Source: Craspedostauros australis | Taxonomy: Eukaryota > Bacillariophyta > Bacillariophyceae > Mastogloiales > Achnanthaceae | Assembly: GCA_026770025.1 (NCBI GenBank) | Contig: JAMXDE010000004.1 | Span: 2,046,001-2,110,000 of the forward strand | Direction: 5' to 3' | DNA: 64,000 bases | In this document: positions 1-9,822 of the stretch, piece after piece | Numbering within the stretch: position 1 is the stretch's first letter | How the letters are laid out: each line of letters starts with the position of its first letter | Translations under genes and position numbers: made by a program | Notes under the pieces: model-generated | Told to the model about the DNA's origin: nothing | Databases searched by the model: none | The model's input: the letters and a program-made list of their open reading frames with translations, nothing else

Positions 1-2041
1 GTAGTGCATTCGAATTGTCTTCTGCGTCGGGTTGTGAAGCACGCGAACTTCGTGTGCCATGATTCCAGGCTTGTGCAATGTTGGCTAGGTACGAGAGGAG
101 ATAGATAGATGCAACACGTGACAGCGAAGGGAGCCAGGGCAAAGCAAGAACGATCACGATTTTGAATCACATGAAGTGAAGTCAAATGAGAAGATTCCAT
201 GATGAGGAAGTTTAGAGATTGCAGGAGTCGGAGGGTATGTGAGGTTCGTCCGTTCCATCATGTTTCCACCAGTGTTCAGACAAAGATCAGTTTCACTTCC
301 ATCAGTCCAGCATAGGGTGCAACATTTCTGCTGCAACAAATCTGGAGGTGTCATTTCTCATCTCCCAAAGTCAGAGTGGTGCATGACTTTTTGTCATCAT
401 TGGAGTGGCTGGCCAGTCAGAGCATAAATGAGCCCGCGCGTTTCGTTGTCACGAAAGCATTGTGCTGCACTCACCTGACGATTCATCAGCACCATGTCAC
501 CATCCCTCAGCTGTCTTCCGACAATGGCAGGCTTTCCTCCCTTCTTCAAGTTCACAAGCAATCGTGCTGCCACTGCCTGTCTCTTGTGCTCATTCATCTT
601 TCCAAGGTCCACCTTGCGATCGGGGAACTGGATCCAACGTGCTCCAGGGTAGTTGTCAGGACCTCGCTCCACCAGGTTTCGCATCTCATCGATGTTGATG
701 TCGGTCACAGGCGTGGGGTAAGTAAGGTTGATTGCGAAGTGCCTGGGCAGGCCGATTTCGTTGGTGCCGACGTACGGATCTGGGGAAATGACGGAACGGC
801 ATGCGAAGTCGACGCGCTTTCCCATCATGTGCTTGCGGAAGATTCCCTCCTTTCGTTCGAGGAGCTGACGGATGCCCAATGGCGTGTTTGGGCTGTTGCC
901 CGGGTCCTTGGAGCTGTCAATAAAGCAATTGACCTGAGTTTGGAGGTCGATCCAATGTTTGTACGCCTGCGCTTCGGCTCCGGAGGTGAAGGATGCTCGA
1001 ACGAGTTCGTTCGCCGTGATGATGCGGGAAAGGTAAGCATTCTGCGAGTGCTCCACCGCCATGCCACCAAGGTGCATCGGAGGACGGAATCGGCTGGGTG
1101 GCACGGGCACTGCCTGGATGAAGAATGGTTTGTATCCCTGCAGGGCGAAAAGTTGCTCGCAGAGGTACGGGTTACGCTTCCATGTCAACTTGATTTGGGC
1201 CTGAACTTCACCTGAGTGGAGGTACTTGTCACGCTTTGAGTTCACCCGAGAATCTTCCCCGTCCTCCACATCCATGTCAGACGCAGAGTCTTCGTCAGAG
1301 CTGCCGGATGCCACTTCCTTAGAATTGGCGCCCATGGCAGCCACCAGTTTGATCCCCTCGGCCTCGTTCGACCTTCTGGAGGCCTCCGCCAGCGGTGACT
1401 GGAAGATCTTGTTGCTGGAATCGTGACGGACCTTCGGCGAGAATGCACCACAACTATGACACTTTTTTGCAGACTTACAGGCCGAAGATATCTCCGCGAC
1501 GAGGTCACGGTGCAGAGCCTGTTCAAAGGTCGAAGGGGGATCGCCAATCGGTGGCAGCCCAGCGATTGACTCCATGATGTCCTTCAGCGCTGTGTCGATG
1601 GCGGCAGCAGCTGCGCGGATGGATACCTTCTTATCGGTTCCCATCTTTGACTTCGTGACCGAGGCCAAGATATCATCAACCTCCAGCGCACGGGAATACT
1701 GTCCAACCTCCAGCAACTTCAGTTTGAGTTTCACAATCTCCATGGCTCGGCTCGAGGCTCGCAGTCTGTGGCAATTGAAGCACTTGAGTTGCAGCATGTT
1801 CATGATCTTGCTGAAGAGAAGGGGTTGGTACACAGGCACGCATAGCTCGATGTGTCCGAAATGTCCCGGGCAGGTGAGGAACTGACACGCGCAAGTTGGG
1901 CACGGTGGGTCCTTGCTTCCAGCCGGTCCCATTCGCGGATCGTACAGTCCGCCTGGGAGCGCCGTGCCGACCGCATCCAGGGCCTGGTTGGACTTGATCT
2001 CGCAGACGCTGCGGTTGCGGACGTCGTCGTCCACATAAAAT
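1..2041 (-). CDS. POLR1A: DNA-directed RNA polymerase I largest subunit (partial, N-terminal part)
   Basis: This is the catalytic subunit of nucleolar RNA polymerase I, which transcribes rRNA. The clamp-head zinc motif CPTC...CPGHFGHIEL is followed by VPVYQPLLF and a second CxxC pair (CFNC, later CHSC). Further on come VPVPPSRFRPP, the RKHMMGKRVDFACRSVISPDP block and GDMVLMNRQ. The combination CPGHFGHIEL/VPVYxPLLF and VPVPPSRFRP is typical of Pol I rather than Pol II or III. Exon A is 475-2041 and exon B is 1-84. The 390 bp intron (85-474) has donor CAG/GTGAGT and acceptor CTAG/CCA in phase 0, restoring NRQ-PTLHKPGIMAHEVRVL. Exon B runs off the left edge, so the active-site NADFDGD motif lies outside. 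The frame stays open to 2202, but homology starts at FYVDDDVRNRSV, just after a good acceptor (GCTCAG) at 2042-2043. A short first exon upstream is therefore expected and I could not locate it. Confidence 0.93.
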
Positions 2042-3277
2042 CTGAGCAATGCATTGCGAACGATTAATTTTGTGGCAAGGAAAGGTGATAAGTGACAAGT
2101 GATCACATCGTTAGATGGAATGGCATTTGCGGGGCAAAAGGTGGACCAAGTGGAAGATGTGCCTCGCCATGTTCTGCCGTCCAATTTCGACAGCACCCAC
2201 AACGCAAGTTATCGCGATAGTCAATGCTGTGCCTGCATTGGGAATGGCCGCCGTGGCAGAGACAGTGATGGCGCCATCATGATCAGATCCAGGATGCAAT
2301 GAGATGTTCAAGGAAGGGAGCAGCGAATGGCGGAAGTTGGAATGCTCAAGGGAAGGGTGGTGCAAAGCCGATGGCAACATACCCAAAGTCTACGCGGCTG
2401 ATTTGCCTGCGCACCACGCAGTCCTCTGGGTTTGATCGGATCATGGTGGATCAGGCCTCGCGCTTTCGATGTTCAATTCCAAGGTCGACAAGATTCCGAA
2501 TGCGTCGTCTCCTCTTTTACTATGTGACTGCCGATGATCAATCAGGCAAGTGATGAGCAGTTAGTGATTGACGATTGATGATGTTGTCGAAGGCCCACAG
2601 AATGCAAAGACGAGATCAGACAAATTGTGGTCGTCGGGGTGATGGGCATTCCTTCGTGGTCAGTTGATGGTGGAAGGATGCGCCAATTCGACGGCCTGTC
2701 GACAAACTTGATTGGCATTCAGACTGTCTGGATGTTGATACTGACGACTGATGGACGGACGGATATGATCAATCTGATCAAACACGTCTGGATTCTCTAC
2801 ACCAGGAATCAGCTACGAACAATCAATCCTGTTTGTCACTAATTGCAACGAAGGACGGACTTTGGAGAGTCTTTCCCACTCAACAATAGTTGTATTTCGT
2901 AAGAAACAGAACACAGGCACGAACGTCTGCAAGTCTAACCGTATATGCTCCATCAGCGCGAATTGTGTGATGGATTTCCCGCCAGATTTTGCCAGTACCA
3001 GGGACACCCGGCAAATACATCAAACAAGCATACATTCGACTAGTGCGACCTCATCGCGCTTCTTCTTCAGTCTCAGCGTCTCGTGATCATTTTGAAGTTC
3101 CACCACTGCAGAAGTGCGTTGGGAATGATAGGTTAAGTAGTGGGTAACATCGAAATGCCAATGATATTTAATCAAACACATTCAAGGCACATTGATATTT
3201 GTTGTTGAAGCTATCGAGTCCCGCCCAACACCTCTCCGGAAAGAAAAATGAAAAGGACAATAAAAAATGGTTTTCAT
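2042..3277. other. 5' flank of the Pol I subunit gene, no gene seen
   Basis: About 1.2 kb lying upstream of the Pol I gene, which is on the minus strand. It should hold that gene's promoter and probably its short first coding exon. I saw no frame with convincing protein content. Short GGAC and TGAT-rich runs occur around 2560-2790. Confidence 0.5.
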
Positions 3278-3547
3278 ATTCTCATTAATGAAAAGCCAGT
3301 CCCGAAAATGTAAAATAAAATGGTAAATGAAAACGCGTTTCTCATTAATGAGTTTCGCTCCAAAAAATGAAGAGTTATTGGGCCCAGCGCAGTTCTATTG
3401 GAGCAGCCTCAATCACTCGTGAATAAAGTCCCACACTGACTTTCCATCACAACCATTCTTCTCTGCCACACACGGCTTGGTGACAGATCATTCCGAGACA
3501 AACGCAAGAACAAGAGCCTCAAGACCCAAGATGAAAATGAACAAGAC

Positions 3548-3581
3548 CCGGTTGAGTGATGGGACCTGCAGTCCGACCTGG
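3548..3581 (+). repeat. Left arm core of inverted repeat
   Basis: Starts CCGGTTGAGTGATGGGACC and ends CGACCTGG. It is the inverted partner of 4938-4971, with 4 mismatches in 34. Weaker similarity extends on both sides. Confidence 0.7.
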
Positions 3582-4084
3582 AGTAGTGGCAATATACAGA
3601 TATTTCACCAAACCACTTACATCATAATAAACTAGATACAATTATAAGATGCTTAGCCGACATTAATTTTGCTCTAAGTCCTTATTTTCAGTTTTTTGGA
3701 CTCTTCAATTTTACGTTCATCTATACAAATCTAGCGTACTACGGCCAGACGTGGTGTGTTCGTACCGTGGTCGATATCGCGAATAACAAGATCGTTGATG
3801 TCAACCCCAACGCGAATCTATTTGTTGAGCTCCCCCCCCCCCATTGCGGCTCTGACTCGTTGCAGCAATGTGTCCTCACATTTTGTTCCACCAACTCCGG
3901 AGATTCCGTATTTTCCTTCATCATTTGTGTGTTGCACAATTTGCTCGGATGCTTCGTTTCTTCTCGTTGCAGCGCGATTTCCTCCTCTTCTGCTGTTGTC
4001 TGTTGTGGAGGCACGATTCCTGCATCAGTGTTGTTTACGTTCGTCGGTAGTTTGGTAATTGTTATGTTCATTGTGTTGGTTGTG

Positions 4085-4582
4085 TTATTTCTGGAGTGTG
4101 CGATTCCGTTCATTGTTGGTTAGGATTTCAACGTCGAACTCGTTGTCGAACGTCACGCCTTCGAGCACAGGAGGGAGGAGCTTGTCTGTTGCAGAATTAC
4201 GATTGTGCTGCTTACCATCCATATCCAATGGAGGCAACAACTTCTCAACAATAGATGGTGCGAACAGTTCTTTGAAATCAATTGGATCGGATGGAAAGGA
4301 GCGCATGGATCGAGAGGATGGCAAACGTTGCTTCTTGGAGGGGGGAGGATTGGCGTCCTTGGACGCAGCTTTCGAGGTAGAGACGAGCATGATGCTGATT
4401 GATACTGAAGGGTTGATGGAGACGACCACTAGTGATGGGAGTGAACTGAGCAGTTGGAGGGCAAGAAGGTGATGATACAAACACTGCGTGAACATGCAAC
4501 AAGCACAGCACATCACCGAAGAGAACCAAAGGTTGCTTCTGTGCCGAAATGTGAGGAGATTTGCAACATGTGACGGGGTCAA
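4085..4582 (-). CDS. Uncertain ORF inside the inverted-repeat element
   Basis: A 165-codon minus-strand frame whose second half looks protein-like: a basic KKQRLPSSRS stretch, then FKELFAPSIVEKLLPPLD and VTFDNEFDVEILTNNE. The first half (before SISIMLVSTSKAASKD) looks non-coding, so a start near 4395 is more plausible. A second frame (3739-4113) overlaps its end by 29 bases and is hydrophilic, with a Q/E-rich middle. I recognise no domain, and no DDE, zinc-finger or polymerase motif. It could be a worn element gene or chance reading frames. Confidence 0.2.
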   Translation of the reverse strand: MTPSHVANLLTFRHRSNLWFSSVMCCACCMFTQCLYHHLLALQLLSSLPSLVVVSINPSVSISIMLVSTSKAASKDANPPPSKKQRLPSSRSMRSFPSDPIDFKELFAPSIVEKLLPPLDMDGKQHNRNSATDKLLPPVLEGVTFDNEFDVEILTNNERNRTLQK

Positions 4583-4937
4583 ATTTGAAGTTGAAGGTTA
4601 ACGTGGAATAACGGTTACTCGCTAGGTAAATGTGTTCGAACAGGTCAAACGATGACGACGATGGTTTTCCAAATTCTGTCCGCAACCCGTCAAAAAATCT
4701 TTTTCCCGAACGTGTCTGCGCACATTGTGTTGTTTGCATCGGAAATACTAATACATACCCTCCGATCATCACGGAACAGCGTTCATATTCGACCAAATGG
4801 ACCGTAAATGTACAAAGGTCCATAAAAATTACATACGGTCTTAGAGCAAACTATGCGTCCATTTTACTTAGTATTGTTTATCTCGTTGAATAATTTGTGA
4901 GTGTTTTGGTGACAATAACCGTTTTGTTGCCACCGCC

Positions 4938-4971
4938 CCAGGACCGACTGCAGGTCCCGTCGCTCAACCGG
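4938..4971 (-). repeat. Right arm core of inverted repeat
   Basis: Starts CCAGGACCGACTGCAGG and ends CTCAACCGG. It is the reverse-complement partner of 3548-3581, and the two cores are about 1.36 kb apart. Confidence 0.7.
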
Positions 4972-5304
4972 CTCACAAGTATGTTTTTTGTGGGCTGATT
5001 CTTGTGCTGTTGACATGAAGTACGACCAAGTTGCACTGCAGGCAATCCAGCTCTGTTGTCCATCTGGTAGACAGAAGGGAACAATCCAAGCTCTGTTGTG
5101 TCAACGATAGTCACGCGTACGTTGCAACAGGTGAGAGATCGCTAAATTGAGAAATGCCGAGAGCACTCGCTAGTGAGAAACTGGTGAAGCTGTGTCCTGG
5201 TTCCACATCACACACGACGTCGATCACTCTCTGTGCTTGACGCAGAGGCGGATTACGAGTCCCGTGACCGATGCCCCGAAACCACAAAATGACATCATAT
5301 TGGG

Positions 5305-5424
5305 CCCAGCGCACTTCCATGAAAAAAATGAGAATGAGAAACTCATTAATGAAAACAATCGCACCCAGCGCACTTTTGTAGAACAAAAATGAGAATGAGA
5401 AACTCATTAATGAGAATTATCACG
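5305..5424 (+). repeat. Two tandem units of about 60 bp with CTCATTAATGA palindromes
   Basis: Unit one (5305-5363) and unit two (5364-5424) both run CCCAGCGCACTT, then AAAAATGAGAATGAGAAACTC, then ATTAATGA. Similar palindromes 59 bp apart sit at 3282 and 3341, and ATTGGGCCCAGCGCA recurs at 3377 and 5299. The array forms the right end of the inverted-repeat element. Confidence 0.6.
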
Positions 5425-5918
5425 ACTAGCCCATTTCTTGAGGCTTGGAAATCGAATTCGTGAATGAGGTCACAAAGACAGTCGCAATGGCATTTGATAT
5501 TTACTTGACTCTTTAATTAGTACATCGATCATAGAGAGATACAACAATAGTCATTGATTCTGGACATCAGTCCGGATGGTCATGAGCACGGTTTCTATTA
5601 CGCCCAACGAACTGTTTCGCACAGGAGAAAGAAAATACAGGTCGAGTTAGTCGGACATCGACCAATTTCTGGATTTGCCGGGTGTCCCAGAAGCGCAGTC
5701 TCCACGCGATGACACGACACCATGGTGCCGGCGATTGCCGCCAGTTCCGTGCATGCAGCGTCTGCCAACACTCGACTGCCATACACTACTATACGCTGCA
5801 CAATTGCACAGTTGCACCACTGCACCACTGCACAACTGCAGAATCCGCAGAATCGCAGACCTGCTCGACCAGGGATCACACCACGGCAACAACGTGTATT
5901 GGAACAGAATCAGCAACC
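5418..5918. other. Intergenic promoter side of the DUF1350 gene
   Basis: 500 bp with no separate gene. From about 5795 to 5850 it carries a run of imperfect 9-10 bp TGCACCAC/TGCACAACTGCAG repeats, probably in the 5' untranslated region of the next gene. The reading frame of that gene is open through this stretch, but the sequence is low-complexity and has no targeting signal. Confidence 0.5.
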
Positions 5919-7745
5919 ATGTGGACTCGGCGCCTCTTTGTGTTTGTTCCTTCATTTGTGGTCGTTGCATTCTTGGTACCAGCGGCAGTCAATTCATTCT
6001 CTGCAGACACTGGTGTGCTGCGCAGACCTACCACTAAACACAGGGGAACAAACAGGAGCCGTGACAGCAGCGCCAGGGATAGCAGTGGCCGTACCAACAC
6101 AATCTCACATGAAAAGATAGCTGAGACCAGCTTCGTTCGAGGCCGCCGTACCAGTAGCAAGCTGATGGCAACAGATAGAAGGCGACAAGGACAGACAAGA
6201 GCAGACTTCGACTACTACGACGATGGCGATGAATACGATGACTATGACGAAAACGACAAATCCGATGACTATGAGTTCGACTACTACGATACTGCAAATG
6301 ACAACGACGATCGCAATCGATACCGCAATCGGAGTCGTGATGGTAACGTCAATCGAGATCAATACGAGTATTCGTATGACGATGGCAACAACGACGACGA
6401 CGTTGCACCGTCGGAAGCTCCCGATTCCAACAAACGCGGAGGGATGTACAAGGTGTACTTTGATGGGACCGTCGACCCGTCCGAAGTTCAGCCAGAATGG
6501 GAATCTTGCGCATCTCCGGATGGCAAGTTGCAGGCACAAGTTCTCTTGCCGCCGGCTTCCACCGAGCGTCCCAGCGTGGTCGTTCACTTCGTCGGAGGTA
6601 CGTTCTTTGGATCTGCCCCGAGGGCCTTGTACGGCACATTTTTGGAAGGATTGGTGCAGAACACGCAATGCGCAGTAGTTGCCACTCCCATTCCCGTCAC
6701 GATGCGCAAAAACCCGCTGCGGCATGTCGAGCTGTGCAAACGACTGCAACGGTCCTTCGAGTACGCTTGGGATGCGGTGATCGTGGATGAGTACGGGGAG
6801 CAGCAGCTTGAGGACGTGAAATGCTGCGGGATCGGACATTCGCTGGGTTCCCGGCTTCTGGTTGTGCTGGAAACGCTGAAGATGCGACAACCAGATGCGA
6901 GTACGGCGCAGTGTCCTTCGTACTCATCTCTCGTGCTGGTTAGTTTCACGAATTATGGTGCGTCTGCTGGAATTCCAGGCATCGCAGCCTTGATGAACAA
7001 GAGCAAGAGTGACGAACGATCCGCGACCGTCAGTGATGAACGTGAGAGACTGAGACGTTCCGCGAAGGCAAAGAGGGAGCCGTTCGATGATTCGTTTTAT
7101 GATTCGAGCAGACGCCGGAGGCCCAGGGGCAGAGGCGAGCAGAGCGGTGCCGGCGACAGATACGGTTCCAATGGTGACGATGGTTACGGCAACAGTTATG
7201 ATCGCTATTCCGAATATGATGACGAAGACGAATTGGTCTGGGATGAATTCGTCGAAGAGGTGCAGGGGGCGGTGAAAGAGCAAACCTCTCGCGTGCGAAA
7301 AGCCTTAACCCCGAAGCTGGACGACCTCGAGTTCCACCCCACGCCTGATCAGCTATGGAATGCATTGTCCAAGGATGGCCGTTACTCTGTTCCGCAAACA
7401 CTGCTGGTCCAGTTCGATGATGACGCGATCGATCAGAGCGCAAAGTTGGCGCGCGTGTTGCAGGAGACCAATTCCACGAGTATCAAGTATGCGCGGCTGA
7501 GAGGTGATCATTTGAGCCCAGTCTCGCTGAATGGTGGAAGCGCGACCGCAGAGCAGAACCGGGGCCAGCGAAACATCGTGACGACAGCATCTCAACGCCT
7601 TGGTCAGATCCTTGGCAACAGAATCGATCGCGGTACTGGCAGCGGCAGCAGCAGCGCCACCGCCAAAGGCAACTTCGCATTGACAGAACTGCGAAGGAGC
7701 GTATCGAGGTACCTTATTGACATAGTGGCCAAGCCGGATGCGTAG
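5919..7745 (+). CDS. Plastid-targeted DUF1350 alpha/beta-hydrolase-like protein
   Basis: 608 residues in a single exon. I chose the internal ATG at 5919 because it opens a clean signal peptide (MWTRRLFVFVPSFVVVAFLV) ending VNS/FSAD, the diatom plastid ASAFAP-type context with F at +1. An R/S/T-rich transit-like stretch follows, then an unusual D/Y-rich acidic segment (about residues 90-165). The DUF1350 core (about 205-345) holds VVHFVGGTFFGSAP, ATPIPVTMR and the nucleophile elbow GHSLGS (about residue 305). This fold is found in cyanobacteria and plastid-bearing eukaryotes, and the substrate is unknown. A second charged low-complexity insert (about 360-450) interrupts the domain before a conserved tail. 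It converges on the G-patch gene. The family call is confident; enzymatic activity is not shown by sequence. Confidence 0.85.
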   Translation: MWTRRLFVFVPSFVVVAFLVPAAVNSFSADTGVLRRPTTKHRGTNRSRDSSARDSSGRTNTISHEKIAETSFVRGRRTSSKLMATDRRRQGQTRADFDYYDDGDEYDDYDENDKSDDYEFDYYDTANDNDDRNRYRNRSRDGNVNRDQYEYSYDDGNNDDDVAPSEAPDSNKRGGMYKVYFDGTVDPSEVQPEWESCASPDGKLQAQVLLPPASTERPSVVVHFVGGTFFGSAPRALYGTFLEGLVQNTQCAVVATPIPVTMRKNPLRHVELCKRLQRSFEYAWDAVIVDEYGEQQLEDVKCCGIGHSLGSRLLVVLETLKMRQPDASTAQCPSYSSLVLVSFTNYGASAGIPGIAALMNKSKSDERSATVSDERERLRRSAKAKREPFDDSFYDSSRRRRPRGRGEQSGAGDRYGSNGDDGYGNSYDRYSEYDDEDELVWDEFVEEVQGAVKEQTSRVRKALTPKLDDLEFHPTPDQLWNALSKDGRYSVPQTLLVQFDDDAIDQSAKLARVLQETNSTSIKYARLRGDHLSPVSLNGGSATAEQNRGQRNIVTTASQRLGQILGNRIDRGTGSGSSSATAKGNFALTELRRSVSRYLIDIVAKPDA

Positions 7746-8192
7746 TCAATCGAGCAAAACGGCACGGTCCTGGTCGTTCTCATGTCTTGGCATGTCAGAA
7801 GGTATGGTACAAGCTGAATGGTGTGAACATTGGAGTGGCCTCATCAGTCTTTAGAGAATTGCACACAGAACGTCATATTCGTAGGGTAACATCAGACTCC
7901 TCGTACGACACAATGTGCACCGTACGTACCAAAAGTACAAATAGAGAGATATTACATCATCGACCGGCCACAATTGCGATACACTCCGATCACTGGGGAG
8001 GTCGCTATTGTGACATACATGAGATAATCGGAAAAGGGCAGGTTACACATTTTGTATGTATGGTACATGCGGAGACGCGGTCGCGGTAAGAGACATCGGA
8101 TTTGTCTGCTTTGCGTATTACCATGCGCAAGGACACACTTCTGGGACTTGCCGCGTTTGAGAGGTGACAGGATCACAGGGAACAGCGACGCC
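7746..8192. other. Convergent 3' intergenic region
   Basis: 447 bp between two convergent stop codons. It should hold both polyadenylation regions. It contains scattered CGTACG/CTCGTACGAC words like those at other gene ends in the window. No gene seen. Confidence 0.6.
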
Positions 8193-8852
8193 TCATGATC
8201 TGTCCTTCTTCTTTGATTTGGATTTCTTCTTTTTCTTCTTCTGCTCTTTGGATCTGGCTTTTGTGGTGGACGTGCTCTTCGACAGCCCGCTCCCAACGTT
8301 GAACGCAGGCATCGGCGGAGACGTGCTACCGAATATACACGCCATGTCGGCTGCGCTCTTCTGGCCGAACTTGGCTTCCCGCATCTTCTTGGCATGGCCT
8401 GCCGTCACCTTGTTCTGGGCGAGGATGAGGTCGCCCTCCGCCTTGCGTTTTCTCCTCTTTTTGTCCTTCTTGCCTTTCTTGCTCTTTTTCTTTCTTGATT
8501 TCTTTGACTCTATCCCCTCCCTATTGTTCTTGTCTGTGCTTCCATCATCATTGCTCTCGCTGTCACTGCCGTCGTCGGTGCTGTTGTTGTTCGAGGTATC
8601 ATGGTGTGCTTGGAGGTTGGCAAGGACGTCCGAAAAGTGCTTGGAGGACTCCGAACTGCCACCCTCCGACGCGATCTTCGCTCCGATGCCCAGACCCTCC
8701 TGGCGCTTGATGGCGCGCAAGGCATGGATGGAATTGGATCGCTTGCCCAACGATTCACCCTCATTCCACCCCATCTTGGCCAGCAGATTGGCCCCTTTGT
8801 TGTTGTTCCTCCATTCCAGATTCCTGTTGTCCTCCTTGGCCACGATCGTCAT
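8193..8852 (-). CDS. G-patch domain protein with lysine-rich tail
   Basis: 219 residues. The N-terminal G-patch (about residues 18-60) reads KGANLLAKMGWNEGESLGKR and then AIKRQEGLGIGAK, with the family's conserved glycines and aromatic residue. G-patch proteins bind and stimulate DEAH-box RNA helicases in splicing or ribosome biogenesis. The short length, very N-terminal G-patch and K/S-rich nuclear/nucleolar-type tails (about 110-140 and 200-219) resemble the PINX1/GPATCH4 type, but I cannot assign an ortholog. A conserved-looking segment lies in between (GHAKKMREAKFGQKSAADM, about residues 152-170). The ATG at 8852 sits in a good context (CACCATGAC). A CAG/CTG microsatellite lies immediately upstream. 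Confidence 0.8.
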   Translation of the reverse strand: MTIVAKEDNRNLEWRNNNKGANLLAKMGWNEGESLGKRSNSIHALRAIKRQEGLGIGAKIASEGGSSESSKHFSDVLANLQAHHDTSNNNSTDDGSDSESNDDGSTDKNNREGIESKKSRKKKSKKGKKDKKRRKRKAEGDLILAQNKVTAGHAKKMREAKFGQKSAADMACIFGSTSPPMPAFNVGSGLSKSTSTTKARSKEQKKKKKKSKSKKKDRS

Positions 8853-9822
8853 GGTGTCGCTTCAATCCCTTTCTGCTGCTGCTGCTGCTGCTGCTGCTGT
8901 CGCTGTTGCTGTTGTTCGTATCCCTGCTCCTGTTGTGATCACTCGTACTGACGCGGCTTCGAGATTGGTGTTGCTGCAATCCAGAAGTCTCCCAAGGATT
9001 GCTCTCGACCTTGTCGAATGTGTCGGATGCACTCTCTCCACGAGTAGTTCGTTCACGTGCTATTGCGTATAATAAGATAGCTTGGAATATTCTCGTCGCT
9101 CTTCACTTGCGTCTCCTCTGTTGGCATGCGCACACACGGGAATCAGAAGAGGGTGGGCGAGTTTTGATGGGAAGAACTTCTGCAGAACCATTTGAAGTGG
9201 CAGAGAGGGCGCCCAAAACTGTCGTTCACCCCTGTTTTCATCATCTTCCGTTTTGGTTGGTTGGTGTTGTGTGGGACAAAAACGACCACGAAGAAATCGA
9301 CGACCACGAGGACACAAACGAGAAAAGTCTGTGGAGCAGAATCGAGACTATCCAAGTCCCAACGCGACTGTCCCCAACTGTTTGATGTCTCTGACCTTGA
9401 TAATCTACGACTACGACCTACGAGCTGCGATTGCGTCCCTATCGGTGCTCCTACTTGCACTCGCGGCATTTTTCTGTCGTCGTCTGGGACTGTGCTCCGT
9501 TCCTCGCGACAAGCGCACCGTCTATTTTCGTAGAGTACATGCATGCAACTTCACCGATCTCGTGATTTTTCCTATACTGTGCTCAAAGCTAACTCCTCGA
9601 TGGCATCTGAATGTTGGCGGTGTGCGCTATTTCGGCACAACCACCAGCGTGCTTGCCACGAGAATGTTCCATCATCGTATTGGTACAACAGCTCATACAA
9701 CAGCTCGTAGAGCGCTGGCGTACCGTTTTCTTCTAATACTTGTCCACACCCTTGGGACGGTATGGGATGCAGCGTGTGATCACCTTCTGATTTTGACCAC
9801 ACGATTCAATGCGGACCATCGT
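8853..9822. other. Intergenic region between two minus-strand genes
   Basis: Promoter and 5' leader of the G-patch gene plus the 3' end of grpE. Several overlapping frames exist on the plus strand (9253-9849, for example), with a short hydrophobic stretch but no recognisable domain. I read these as chance frames. Confidence 0.5.
8873..8900. repeat. CTG/CAG trinucleotide microsatellite
   Basis: About nine uninterrupted CTG units on the plus strand, followed by degenerate CTGTCGCTGTTGCTG. It lies just upstream of the G-patch start codon, probably in its 5' leader. Confidence 0.85.

Larger units (their letters stand above)
3278..5417. mobile_element. Candidate DNA element with long degenerate inverted repeats
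   Basis: The two ends mirror each other. The strongest pair is 3548-3581 against the reverse complement of 4938-4971 (30 of 34 bases by eye). Similarity continues inward past GCCAC and GTTTTGGTGA-like words to about 3645 and 4877. It continues outward through a GGGCCCA-CTTC-GAAACTCATTAATGA block to about 3282 and 5414. Each end carries two CTCATTAATGA words about 60 bp apart. The middle is only weakly coding. No transposase motif is recognised, and the outer ends are too worn to see a target-site duplication. A non-autonomous or decayed element of foldback or MULE style would fit. The family is an inference. Confidence 0.45.

Noticed and set aside
3282-5424. Terminal direct repeats of a retroelement
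   Set aside because: The blocks match better in inverted orientation, and no reverse transcriptase, integrase or capsid motif is visible in any frame.
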